NCBI RefSeq assembly: GCF_002776525.5
Contig: NC_045436.1
Location: 48,169,365 to 48,233,364 of the forward strand
Reading direction: 5' to 3'
Length of the DNA: 64,000 bases
Source: Piliocolobus tephrosceles
Taxonomy: Eukaryota; Chordata; Mammalia; Primates; Cercopithecidae
A program made the position numbers and the translations under genes. Position 1 is the first letter of the stretch. Each line of letters opens with the position of its first letter. Of the stretch, positions 10,520 to 21,335 are shown in pieces. Below the pieces are notes generated by a model. It did not search any database and had not been told where the DNA came from. It saw only the letters and a program-made list of their open reading frames with translations.

Positions 10520-11217
10520 TAGATTATCATAAACATTATCAAGCAATTGCAGCTGCTATTCCAAATGTGGTTTCTTTACTGGAGCAAATCAGTACATTCT
10601 CAGGTACCTACTCTGCAGCTATTGATCTGGCTAATGGTATTTTTTCTCTACCTGTTAATAAAGATCACCAGAAGTAATTTGTTTTCAGCTGGCATGGCCA
10701 GCAATACACTTTTACTGTCCTATCTCAGGGCTACATCAACTCTCAGCATTATGTCATAATCTAGCCTATAGGGACTTTGATTGCCTCTCCATTCCAATGG
10801 AATCATGCTGGCCCATTGCATTGATGAAATTATGCTAACCAGATCTGATAAGTGGGAGACAGTGACCACTCTACACACATTAGTAAGACACTTGCATGCC
10901 AGAAGGTGGGAAACAAATCCCCAAAATCTCAGGATTCTGGCACCTCAGTGAAATCCTTCTAGGGTCAAAAACAAGCTTCTGCATCTGACCCGCTCTAACA
11001 CTAAGAAAGTAGCACAATATTCAGTGGCCTATTTGGATTTTAGAGGTTACATATACCTCATCTGGGCATGCTCCTCTGACCTATTTACTGAAGGATCTGA
11101 AAGATCCCAGCTGTGAATAGGACCCAGAGAAAGAGAAAGGTCTGCAACACGTCCAGGCTGCCATAAAAGCTGTTCTGTCATTTGGTTGTATGATCCAACA
11201 AATTCAATGATATTTAA
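10520..11217 (+). pseudogene. ERV-L pol remnant, reverse transcriptase
   Basis: Read in shifting frames, it keeps the fingers/palm order of an ERV-L reverse transcriptase: IDLANGIFSLPV (10621-10656, palm motif A), then QQYTF and LSQGYINSQ (motif B area), then CIDEI at 10817-10831 where active enzymes have Y-x-D-D. The second catalytic Asp is therefore Glu and the Tyr is Cys. A stop follows HQK at 10676. Downstream, GCATGCTCC..ATTTACTGAAGGATC and QAAIKAVLS continue the connection region until a TTAA at 11214 where another transposon entered. ERV-L has no env; none is seen. Confidence 0.8.
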
Positions 11218-11510
11218 TCCTGTTTTGAAAAAAAAAGTACAGTTTGCTGCCAGCGCTCATTTAATTTTACATAAACATGCTCTTTGAAGCTGAAGCAAAT
11301 CTGACTGATTTTCAATGTGAAAATGAAATATAAAAACTGTTTTTGGAGTTATTTCTAAACAGAACTAACATGAGAATCATCTGAATCATCAGAATTGTCT
11401 ATTTCAGAAAAATCAGATTTGCCAAATGAATTTTTGGCCAACAACTGTTCAATGATGTTAACATCACACATAGGAATGCTGTGTTTTCTATGATTTGATA
11501 TTTTCAGTGA

Positions 11511-12064
11511 TCAGGGAGAACCAGAAATACCATTTGACCTAGCAATCCCATTAGTTGGTATATACCCAAAGGATAATGAGTCATTTGATTATAAAGACAC
11601 ACGTACAAGTATGTTTATTGCTGCACTATTCACAATAGCAAAGACTTGGAACCAACCCAGATGTCCATCAGTGATAGACTGGATAAACAAAATATGGCAC
11701 ATATATACCATGGAATATTATGCAATCATAAAAAAGAATGAGTTCATGTCCTTTGCAGGGACATGGATGAAGCTGGAAACCATCATACTCAGCAAACTAA
11801 CACAGGAACAGAAAACCAAACACCGCATGTTCTACTCATAAGTGGAAGTTGAACAATGAGAACACATGAACACAGGGAGGGGAACATCACACACTGGGTC
11901 CTGTCAGGGGGTGTGGAGTTAGGGGAGGGATAGCATTAGGAGAAATACCTAATGTAGATGACACGTTTGATGGGTGCAGCAAACCACCATGGCATGTGTA
12001 TACTTATGTAACAAACCTGCACATTCTGCATATGTATCCCAGAACTTAAAGTATAATAAAAAAA
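11511..12064 (+). mobile_element. 5'-truncated primate L1 (L1P) tail
   Basis: It begins in ORF2 (AGAAATACCATTTGACCTAG, then SVIDWINK and MEYYAIIKK in the frame at 11611-11841) and runs through the 3' UTR to AAAGTATAATAAAAAAAGG. It is more diverged than the L1 tail at 6457. No clear target repeat was found, so a small deletion at insertion is possible. Confidence 0.9.
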
Positions 12065-12207
12065 GGAAAAGTCATTACAGTATACAGTATGGTTCAGCTA
12101 TCAATAAATTTTGCATTGTTAAAAAAAAAAAGTACTACCTTTGTAAATGGAAATACCACTACTAAATACGATTACTAAAACCAAAATGTTATAAATAGAA
12201 TACCTTT

Positions 12208-12267
12208 TGTTTACCAAGTTGAAGTAGTAGAGTGATGCGTTTACCAAGTTGATGTAGTAGAGTGATG
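12208..12267. repeat. Two-copy 30-bp tandem repeat
   Basis: The unit GTTTACCAAGTTGAAGTAGT plus AGAGTGATGC occurs twice in a row with one change (GAAG/GATG). It lies inside the piggyBac-like element. Confidence 0.9.
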
Positions 12268-12373
12268 CAAAAATAATAACAAAAGCCACATATTTCATGG
12301 CAAAGTTATCTAAGGTAAATGCTGCAGCCACAAACACCACTAGTGAGTATTCTTGGGGCAAATGGGAAAAGAG

Positions 12374-13375
12374 TTAAAGTGCTATTGGCAGGTAAAGAAA
12401 AGTGCTAGTGCTTATGCAGCCTTTAGCAGACTCTGTTAAGTAAATTACAACGCGGATCTTTAGGAATTAAAGCAAAGCCATGTCATTTTTTCGTGCAGAT
12501 AACAATCCCTCTTTTTAAAAACATATTTTATCTTGTGACTGGGCTTTAATAGAGACTGATCCTATATAAATTTCTTTTTTTTTTTTTTTGAGACAGAATC
12601 TCACTCTGTCACCAGGCTGGAGTGCAGTGGCCCGGTCTCAGCTCACTGCAAGCTCCACCTCCTGGTTCACGCCATTCTCCTGCCTCAGCCTCCCAAGTAG
12701 CTGGGACTACAGGTGCCCGCCACCATGCCTGGCTAATTTTTTGTATTTTTAGTAGAGACAGGGTTTCGCCATGTTAGCCAGGATGGTCTCGATCTCCTGA
12801 CCTTGTGATCCACCCACCTCAGCCTCCCAAAGTGCTGGGATTACAGGTGTCGGCCACTGTGCCTGGCCTGATCCTATAAACTTTGGTCATCAAGTTACCA
12901 TGTGATCTGACCTGCCAATCATGAGCCAGCTGTTATCTTCCCATCATGACATAAGGCTGAGCCTACACCTCATCATAAAGCAGTGATGATGTACATGAGA
13001 TTAGGCTAGAGCAGGCCAAAAGGCACAAGTAAGTTATCTGAGCCCTGCTTACTACTACTTGCCTTCTTTCTGTCATTCCACAGCTATGGCTCACATGGCA
13101 CTCCCTATGACCAGCTGACTGAAGAAAAAACTCAAGTTTGGCTTTAGATAGATTGTCCTGCATACTATACTTTAACTGAAAGAGAACAACCGTAGCTCCA
13201 CGGCTCCTTTTTGGGACAACTCTATAGAACTGTGGTGAAGGGAATACTGGCCAGTTGGCATGGTCATTGTTTTTGCCTGGAAAGAGACAAACCATGGGCT
13301 GTATGGATAATGGTTTGGCTGAAAGGTCAAGGACCTAGAAGGAACAGGACTGAAACATTTTTGACAAGATCTGGG
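12374..13375 (+). pseudogene. ERV-L pol remnant, connection and RNase H, split by Alu
   Basis: After the TTAA the text follows ERV-L pol: RADNNPS near 12492, then a CDWALIETD box near 12533-12560, the Alu, then VTM..LPIMSQL, a PYDQLTE-like box near 13105, and the RNase H start. Frames shift several times and stops are common. The stretch GGAACAGGACTGAAACATTTTTGACAAGATCTGGG just before 13376 is the RNase H segment where an L1MA inserted; pol resumes at 18121. Confidence 0.78.
12571..12868 (-). mobile_element. AluY/AluS SINE with target repeats
   Basis: A complete antisense Alu from a poly-T run to GGCCAGGC. Target copies CTGATCCTATA lie at 12556-12566 and 12868-12878 (TGATCCTATA perfect). It sits in ERV-L pol. 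Confidence 0.95.
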
Positions 13376-13439
13376 GGAGGAGGTGGAGCACATGACCTCA
13401 CAAAAATGAACTAAATGGGGCACCAGGAACCAATTCCGG

Positions 13440-14335
13440 AAAAACAGAGATATGTGACCTTTCAAACAGAGAATTCGAAATTGCTGTGTTGAGGAAATTT
13501 AAAGAAAATAATTTAAAAGAATTAAGCAGAAATTCTAGAGCTAAAAATACAATTGACATATTGAAGAATGCATCAGAGTCCTTTATTAGCAGAATTGATC
13601 AAGCAGAAGAAAGAACTAGTGCACTTGAAAACAGGCTATTTGAAAACACAGTCAGAGAAGACAAAGGAAAGAAGAATTAAAAAAATAAAGCACTCCTACC
13701 GGGATTAGAAAATAACCTCAAAAGGGCAAATCTAAGAGCTATTGGTCCTAAAGAGAAGGTAGAGAAAGAGATAAAGCAGAAAGTTTACACAAAGGAATAA
13801 TAACAGAGAAATTCCCAAATCTAGAGAAAGATCAATATCCAAGCACAAGAAGGTTATAGAACATTAAGGAGAGTTAACTCATAGAAGACTACCTCTAGGC
13901 ATTGAATAATCAAACTCCCAAAGGTCAAGAATAAAGAAAAAATTCCTAAAAGCAGCAAGACAAAAGAAACAAATAACATTCAATAGAGCTCCAACATGTC
14001 TGGCAGCAGCCTTTTCTAAGGTTTCTAAGGAAACCTTAGAGGCCAGGAGAAAGTGGCATGACATATTTAAAGTGCTGAAGGAAAAAACCTTTTACCCTAG
14101 AATAGTATATTCAGTGAAAATATCCTTCAGACATGAAGGAGAAATAAAGACTGTCCCAGATATCAAAAGCCAAGGGATTTCAACAACAGTGAAACTCCAT
14201 CTGACCAAAAAAAATAGGTTGAAGGATTTCAACATCAGACCTGTCCTACAAGGAATGCTAAAGAGTGTACTTCAAAGGAAAGAAAAGGACATTAATGAGC
14301 AACAAGCAATCACTCGAAGGTGCAAAACTCATTGA
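13440..14335 (+). pseudogene. L1MA ORF1 remnant
   Basis: ORF1 encodes the L1 RNA-binding chaperone. Here the coiled-coil part survives at 13486-13680 (LRKFKENN..IDQAEERTSALENRLFEN) and the C-terminal part at 14072-14335 (LKEKTFYPRIVYSVKISFRH..LQGMLKSVLQRKEKD). The middle is broken by stops and frameshifts, including a short duplicated TTTCTAAGG at 14013-14031. Confidence 0.88.
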
Positions 14336-14794
14336 TAATAGCACACAGAAAAACACAGACTATTATAATACTGTAATTGTGGTGTGTAAACTCCTCTTAT
14401 CTTAAATAGAAAGACTACATGATGAACTAATCAAAAATAATAGCTACCATAACTTTTCAAGATGTAGTACAATAAAATATAAATAGAAACAACAAAAAGT
14501 TTAAAAGTAGGACAGTGAAGTTAAAGCATAGAGTTTTCAATCAGTTTTCTTTTTGCTTGTATATCTGTTTCTGCAAACAGTGTTAACTTATCATCAGGTT
14601 AAAATAATGGCTTATAAGATAGTATTTGCAAGCCTCATAGTAACCTCAAACAAACAAACAAAAATACAATGGACACATAAAAAATAAAAAGCAAGAAATT
14701 ATATCACCAGAGGAAATTATCTTCACCAGAAGAAGACAGGTGGGAAAAAAAGAAGAAAGAGAATACCATAAAACAAATAACAAAATGGCAGAAA

Positions 14795-17740
14795 TAAATC
14801 CTTATCAATAACAACATTGACTGTAAATGGACTAAACTCTCCAATCAAAATACATAGACTGGATGCATCAATAAAAAAAGAAAAGAAAAGAAAAGAAAAG
14901 AAAAGAAAAGAGAAAAGAAAAAGAAGAACAGAAATAGCAGAAGAAAGAAAATAAAAATAAATTCAGAGTAGAAATAAATGAAAATTGAAAGGAAAAAATA
15001 CAAAAGATCAATGAAACAAAACATTAGCCTTTTTAAAAGTTAAACAAAATTGACAAGCCTTTAGCCAAACAAACTTAGAAAAAAGAGAGAAGATTGAAAT
15101 AAAATCAGAAATGAAAAAGGAGATATTACAACTGATTCGGAAGAAGTCCAAAGGGTTATTAGTGGCTACTATGAGCAACTATATGTCAATAAATTTTAAA
15201 ATCTAGAAGAAATGAATAAATTTATAGACTCATACAACCTACCAAGATTGAATCAAGAAGAAATCCACAAGCTGAGCAGATTAATAACAAGGAACAAGAT
15301 CAAAGCCATAATAAAAAGTCTCTCGCTAAAGAAAAGCCCAAGATCTGATGGCTTCACTGCTGAATTCTACCAAACATTTAAATAACTAATACTAATTCTA
15401 CTCAAACTATTCCAAAACATAGAGGAGGAGGGAATACTTCCAAACTCATTCTATGAGGCCAGCATTACCCCGATACCAAAACCAAACAAATACATATCAG
15501 AAAAAGAAAACAATAGGCCAATATCTCTGATGAATATTGATACAAAAATCCTCAATGAAATACTAGGAAACCAAATTTGACAATATATTAGAAAGACCAT
15601 TCATCATGACCAAGTAGGATTTATGCCTGGGATGCAAGGATGTTTCAATATATGCAAGTCAATCAGTGTGACACATCATATCCACAGAATGAAGGATAAA
15701 AAAACCATATGATCATTTCAATTGTTGCTGGAAAAGCATTTGATAAAATTCAACACCCATTCATGATAAAAATCCTCAAAATAACTGAGTATAGAAAGAA
15801 TATGTCTCAACATAATAAAAGCCATATACAATAGACCCATGGCTAATATCATACTGAATGGGGAAAAACTGAAAACCTTTCCTCTAAGATTTGGAACACA
15901 ACAAGGATGCCCACTGTCACCACTGTTATTTAACATCATACTAGAGGTCTTAGTTAAAGTAAATGGATAAGAGAAAGATATAAAGAGCATCCAAATTGGA
16001 AAAGAAGGCCAAATTATTTTTGTTTGCAGATGATATGATCATCTGTTTTGAAAAACCTAAAGACTGCACAAGAAAACTATTAAAACTGATAAATAAATTC
16101 TGTAAAGTTGCAGGGTACAAAATCAACATACAAAAATCAGTAGCATTTATATATGCCAAAAGTGAGCAATCTGAAAAACAAAGTAAAAAGTAATCCCATT
16201 TACAATAGCCACACATAAAATTAAGTACATAGGAATTAACTTACCAGAGGTGAAAAATTTCTATAATGAAAACTATAAAACACTGATGAAATAAATTGAA
16301 GAGGACACCAGAAAATGTTATGATATTCCATGTTCATGAATTGAAAGACTCAATACTGTTAAAATGTTCATACTACCAAAAGCAATCTACAGATTCAATG
16401 CAATTCCTATCAAAATACCAATAACATTCTTCACAGAAATGGAAAAAGAAAACCTAAAATTTATGTGGAACCAGAAAAGACCCATAATAGCCAAAACTAT
16501 CCTAAGCAAAGAAAACAAAACTGGAAAAATTACATCACCTGACTTTAAATTTATACTGTGAAGTGATAGTCACCAAAACAGCATGGTACTTGCATAAAAA
16601 CAGATGCATAAACCAATGGAACAGAATAGAGAACCCAGAAACAAATCAATGAACCTACAGTGAACTTGTTTTTGACAAAGGTGCCAAGAACATAAAACGG
16701 GGAAAGGATACTCTCTTCAATAAATGGGGCTTGGAAAACTAGATATGCATATGCAGAAGAATAAAACTCAACCCCTATCTCACCATACACAAAAATCAAA
16801 TAAAAATGGATTAAAGACTTAAATATAAGGCCTCAAACTATGAAACTACTACAAAAAGACATCATAAGAAATATTCAGGACATTGGTCTGGGCAAAAATG
16901 TATTGAGTAATACCCAAAAAGCCCAGGCAACCAAAGCAAAAATGAACAAATGGGATAACATCAAGTTAAAAAGTTTCTGCGCAGCAAAGGATACAATCAA
17001 CAAAATGAAGAGATAACCCACAGAATGGGAGAAAATATTTGCAAACTACCCATGTGGCAGGAGATTAATAGCCAGAAGATATAAGGAGTTCAAACAACTG
17101 TACAGGAAAAAATCTAATTATCCAGTCAAAAAATGGGCAAAAGATTTGAATACATTTCTCAAAAGAAAACATACAAATGGAAAGCAAGTATATGAAAAGG
17201 GGTTCAACATCACCAATCATAAAATAAATGCAAATCAAAATTACAATAAGATATCACCTCACCCCAGGTAAAATGCCTTACATCCAAAAGACAAATGCCG
17301 GTGAGGATGTGGAGAAAGGGGAATCCTTATACACTGTGGGTGGGAATGTAAGTTAGTACAACCACTACAGAGAACAGTTTGGAGGCTCCTCAATAAAGTA
17401 AAAACTGAGCTACCATATGATCCAGCAATCCCATGACTGGGTAAATACCCAAAAGAAAGGAAATCATATATTGAAGAGATATCTACACTCCTATGTTTGT
17501 TGCCGCACTGTCTACAATAGCTGAGATTTGGAAGCAACCTAAGTGTTCATCAGTGGATGAATGGATAAAGAAAATGTGGTACACATACATAATGGAGTAC
17601 TTATTTAGCCATACAAAAGAATGAGATCCTGCCATTTGCAACAACATGGATGGAATTGGAGATCATTATCTTAAGTGAAATAAGCAATACACATAAAGAC
17701 AAACATTGCATGTTCTCATTTATTTGTGGGATCTAAAAAT
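14795..17740 (+). pseudogene. L1MA ORF2 remnant, endonuclease deleted
   Basis: ORF2 encodes endonuclease plus reverse transcriptase. Only the first endonuclease residues remain (GACTGTAAATGGACTAAACTC, 14818), then an AAAAG tract at 14878-14930 replaces about 1 kb or more, and the text resumes just before the reverse-transcriptase domain. The catalytic FADDM box is intact at 16023-16037 (frame 15996-16193). The C-terminal region ends near 17740. Many stops separate the frames, so it cannot act. Confidence 0.85.
14878..14930. repeat. (AAAAG)n microsatellite
   Basis: About ten AAAAG/AAAG units at the site of the ORF2 deletion in the L1MA element. Confidence 0.92.
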
Positions 17741-18120
17741 CAAGACAATTGAACTCATGGAACATAGAGAGTACAAGGATGGTTAACCAGAGACTGGGAA
17801 GGGTAGTGGGGGGCTGGTGGGAGAGGTGGGAATGCTTAATGGGTACAAAAAACTTAGTTAGAAAGAATAAATAAGACCTACTATTTCATAGCACGACAGG
17901 GTAAATACAGTCAATAATAATTGCACATTTTAAGATAACTTAAAGAGTGTAATTGGATTGTTTGTAACACAAAGGAAAATTCTTGATGGAATGTATACCC
18001 ATCCTCTATGATGTGCTCATTTCATATTGCATGCCTGTATCAAAACATCTGATCCACACCTTAAACATATATACCTACTATGTGCCCACAAAATTTAAAA
18101 AATATAAAAAAGGTAAAAGT

Positions 18121-18342
18121 AGATCTGGGTGAGATATATGTGGACAAATCTGCGTTCATGGGCACAGAATGTGAATATTTGTATCTCACATGATGCTCAC
18201 CAAAGGATTCTCTTGGCAGAGGCGGATTTCAATAATGAGGTGGATTGGATGGCTGCTTTCTGCAGACATCAGTTCATTTCCTCCCTCAGTCCCCTCTGCC
18301 CTTGTCCAGCAGGCTTATGAACAAAGCAGCTATGACAGCAAA
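18121..18342 (+). pseudogene. ERV-L pol remnant, RNase H end and integrase start
   Basis: The frame at 18129-18320 reads NVNICISHDAHQR, then AEADFNNEVDWMA, which fits the end of the ERV-L RNase H domain (H..AHQR..DFNNQVDRM). The next bases fit the linker to integrase. It continues 12374-13375 across the L1MA insertion and stops at the MaLR LTR. Confidence 0.8.
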
Positions 18343-18985
18343 TGTCTTAGAATAGTTAACTTTGCTATAATACCTGAGTCTGGGTAATTTATAAAGAAAA
18401 GAGACTTATTTGGCTCGTGATTCTGTTGGCTGGAAGGTCAGGCATCTGATGAAAATCTCAGGCTGCTTCCATTCATGGCAGAAGGCAGAGGGTAGCTGGA
18501 GTGTGCAGAGACCACATAGCAAGAGAGAGAGAGGAATTGAGAGAGAGGGGAGGTGCCAGGTTCTTTTTAACAACTAGCTCCCATGGGAACTAATAGAGCG
18601 AGAGCTCATTTAATACCAGCAGGGTGGTACCAGGCCATTCCTAAGTAGTCTACTCTCATGACGGAAACACCTTCCATTAGGCACCACCTCCAAAATCGGG
18701 GATCCAATTTCAATATGAGGCTTGTGGGGACAAACATGTAAATCAAGCTCATGCAACCTGCAGCCTGCAGGCCACATGTGGCCCAGGATGGCTTTGAATG
18801 CAGCCTGACACAAACTTGTAAAACTTTCTTAAAACATTAAAACATTATGAGGTTTTTTGCCATTTTTTTTAGCTCATCGGCTACAGTTAGTGTCACTGTG
18901 TTTTATGTGTGGCCCAAGATAATTCTTCTTTCAATGTGGCCCAGGGAAATCAAAGGATTGGACACCCCTGATGTAAACTATAGCA
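18343..18985 (-). mobile_element. MaLR LTR (MST/MLT1 type), antisense, split by a hAT element
   Basis: Read on the + strand it is a reversed MaLR LTR: CTGGGTAATTTATAAAGAAAAGAG, GGCAGAAGGCAGAGG, GAGGTGCCAGGTTCTTTTTAACAAC, CTAATAGAGCGAGAGCTCAT, GCACCACCTCCAAAATCGGGGATCC, GGGGACAAACATGTAAA. The final ACTATAGCA lies beyond the hAT element at 18979-18985. It inserted in the ERV-L pol region. The exact subfamily is not fixed. Confidence 0.8.
18744..18970 (-). mobile_element. hAT MITE with 8-bp target repeats
   Basis: The element reads CAACCTGCAGCCTGCAGGCC..GTGTGGCCCAAGATAATTC..GGACACCCCTG, the reverse of a common non-autonomous hAT whose left end is CAGGGGTGTCCAATC. Flanks ATGTAAAT (18736-18743) and ATGTAAAC (18971-18978) match at 7 of 8 bases, as expected for hAT. 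The host LTR reads through when it is removed. Confidence 0.85.
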
Positions 18986-19190
18986 GTAGAGTGAGGGTTA
19001 TGCCTGGGCTCGGCCACATGTACTTCCACTCAATTCAGAAACTGGTCAGATTGCAAATAATGCCGTTTGGAGAACGGAGTTTGGAGAATTAGCTTCTGGA
19101 AACCCACTTTTCGCAAAGCAGCATTGAGCCAATGAACTTGCAGCCAATAATATGTGACTCAAAAATATCACAAAAGGATATATAATGTCT
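18986..19190 (+). pseudogene. Possible ERV-L integrase remnant
   Basis: The words GGAAACCCACTTTTCGCAAAGC and GCCAATGAACTTG recall the ERV-L integrase GTHFTAKE..QWA region, but the reading is broken. No 3' LTR of the provirus was found downstream, so the element seems to end here. Confidence 0.35.
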
Positions 19191-20480
19191 TATTCATCAT
19201 CTAAAGCACATAATTATGAAATTAATTTGACGTAGGAGACTTAGACCTCAAAGCCAAGATTTACCAAAAGAACAATTCCCAGAACTTAACCTAAAACTAT
19301 TCCTATAATCCTTTGCCACAAAAAATTAGAAAGGTCAAATTTGAAACTGTGATAATATATGTATTTATCTTTTCTAAACTGTATGTAGAATATATCTGAT
19401 TTGATGTCAAGAAAAGTTCTGTTTCACTGTTTGAGGACTCTTTTATGGCTTTCCATAGACACTTTCACATGAACATACTTCTATCTCAAACTTTCTTCAC
19501 CTCCAGTATAGATTTTATTTTGATTTCATATAATGAAGTGTCTCCTGTTGACAAGGAGTGATTATGAGAGCATTCATGACACTCAAGGGAATGGATTCCG
19601 GCCCAGAATAACAGTCTTCTCCTGTAGAGAGATGACAAAGCTTTTGTTGAAAGTTTTTTGGCCATGATGCGAACAGGACCTCTATACCCTAGTCAACATA
19701 AAACAGGTTAGTGCTTTCAGGGATAGAGAATCAGGCCCAATAGCAGTCAAAAATACTGCAAAGCAAATGAAACACTGCACTAAAAACATTTCTGCTACAT
19801 AACCACAAAACAAATTTTGAGGTAAAAATCTTGAGGGAAGTCCCTTTTATTTCCGTGTGATAAAGGATCTCTCTCCTTTTTGTCATAGTAATTCATGTTC
19901 CTCATGGCATTTAATGGTAAAGTTTTTTTTTTTTTTTTTTTTTTCCTGAAGGGACATTTCACTGTTATTTCCCTTAAAATTTTGGCTTTTCTGAGCTTTT
20001 CTAAATTATATAATCACCCATTTTTTAATCCTCATGGGGAAAATACAAAGGGCAAACTAACAGGCTTTCTTGGATTTTAGAGCATGTTGCAACAAAGGGT
20101 ATTTTATCTTTTGAATGCCTTTGCCACAGTCATTTCAAAACAGTCATTTTGAAAATGTGTACATAGCTTATAAACATTTTTTAGACTCAGCCTTCCAATT
20201 AACAAACGAAATTTCTAAAGAAGTGTGAATAATGACCTTGGCAGTCTAAATTTCACATTTGCTTAAGTCCAACAAGCATTTTTACTATTTGGCCACCAAG
20301 ACAGGGCTTCAGATTTGTGTGTCTATGTTCATTGTGATAAATGGTTTTCTATGATATATCTCTAATCTTTGTCTGGTTCTCCTCCATGGGAAGCACCATA
20401 CATTTGGAAAAGGACTGGGCAGAGTTAGTCAAGCAAAGTAAATTCTCTAAAGCTATTATAAATTCTTCCTCTCCCTGCAT
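19191..20480. other. Unassigned sequence with a T-run
   Basis: I recognise no repeat or gene. A 23-base T-run lies at 19922-19944. Confidence 0.4.
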
Positions 20481-20484
20481 GCAA

Positions 20485-20995
20485 AACTTAGTAATGTGAC
20501 ACATTCACAATGTGATGCCCTTGCAAAATGGTGTTGCAGATTCTTCCTGATAGAGGTGCAGTCCATTTCTCCAGCGTTTGAATCTGGGTTCAGTTTGAGT
20601 CTGGATTCATGGACCTCAGCTGCCTATATGACCAGCTAAGGCCAATGGGAGGTATAGTGAACGTGACACAAGTAGAGTCATAAAAGTACTTGCACATTCG
20701 GGCATCTCTTGGTGCTCTTGAAATACTTCTGCCACCATGTGAACAGCCACAGACTGGCCTACTGAAGGATGATCAACTCCATGAAGAAAGATCATCCCTG
20801 TAGCCAAAGCTGGTCCCCGTCAGCTGAGAGAGTCCTGTCAAAGATAGTTGAACCTGACTCTGATCTCAAAAACTGCTCAGCAAGCCTATTCAAATTGCCA
20901 ACCCAAAGAATCACAAACTAAATAAATAGGTGTTTTTTATATATCACTATGTTTTCAGGTGATTTATTACATAGTAAAAGCTAACTGATCCTGCA
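20485..20995 (+). mobile_element. MLT1-type MaLR LTR, 3' part
   Basis: The order GGCATCTCTTGGTGCTCTTG, CTGCCACCATGTGAACAGCC, CTGATCTC, CAAATTGCCAACCCAAAGAATC, AATAAATAGGTGTTTTTTAT, GGTGATTTATTACATAGTAAAAGCTAACTGAT follows the 3' half of an MLT1 LTR, including an AATAAA. The 5' end is unclear. Confidence 0.75.
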
Positions 20996-21099
20996 AGCAA
21001 CTGGTCATCTCAGTCAGTTGGCATACAGAGTTTATAGGGGTAGGATCAAAGAATACGGAGTCCTCCAGAGTGAATGCCCTCTTAAGTACTACCCCTATG

Positions 21100-21335
21100 C
21101 AATAAAATAGAACCTTGAAATCACAAACCTGGGTCAAATCCAGGCTCTGCCATGTCAGTTGGAGCTAATCACTCCATTTCATCCTATAAGATCAGATTCT
21201 ATATTTATGAAATGAGGATATGTGGATAATAATACCTACCTCATAGAAATGTTAAGCAGATTAAATGAGATCATCAATATCACCTGTTTGTATGGCATCT
21301 GGTACATAGCAAGTAATTAAACTGTAGCTATATCA
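21100..21335 (+). repeat. MIR SINE
   Basis: CTGGGTCAAATCCAGGCTCTGCCA, ATGAAATGAGGATA..ATAATAATACCTACCTCATAG and GATTAAATGAGATCATC..GGCATCTGGTACATAGCAAGTAATTAA follow the MIR consensus from the tRNA-like head through the core to the tail. It is one of the clearest MIRs in the window. Confidence 0.92.

Larger units (their letters stand above)
11214..12377 (-). mobile_element. piggyBac-like element at a duplicated TTAA, split by an L1
   Basis: ERV-L pol reads up to TTAA at 11214-11217 and resumes at TTAA (12374-12377) with AGTGCTATTGGCAG, exactly in register with pol, so the intervening 1156 bp is an insertion with TTAA target duplication, the hallmark of piggyBac transposons. The ends read inward as TTAATCCTGTTTTG and TTAACTCTTTTCCC. 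Without the nested L1 (11511 to about 12064) it is about 600 bp. The reverse strand of 11340-11480 has a short frame ending in an acidic Ser/Asp run (NSDDSDDS). MER75-like is my best guess for the family; I cannot confirm it. Confidence 0.65.
13376..18120 (+). mobile_element. L1MA-type LINE, 4.7 kb, with 9-bp target repeats
   Basis: The element carries ORF1, a 0.3 kb inter-ORF region, a shortened ORF2 and an L1MA-type 3' UTR ending CTACTATGTGCCCACAAAATTT and an A-rich tail. AGATCTGGG at 13367-13375 is repeated at 18121-18129, and ERV-L RNase H reads on cleanly across the two copies, so both ends are firm. It lacks the 5' UTR. It is decayed throughout and older than the Alus of the window. Confidence 0.92.

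Noticed and set aside
11611..11841. 76-codon forward frame considered as a small gene
   Set aside because: It is the L1 ORF2 C-terminal segment, also present at 6459-6701 and 58670-58957.
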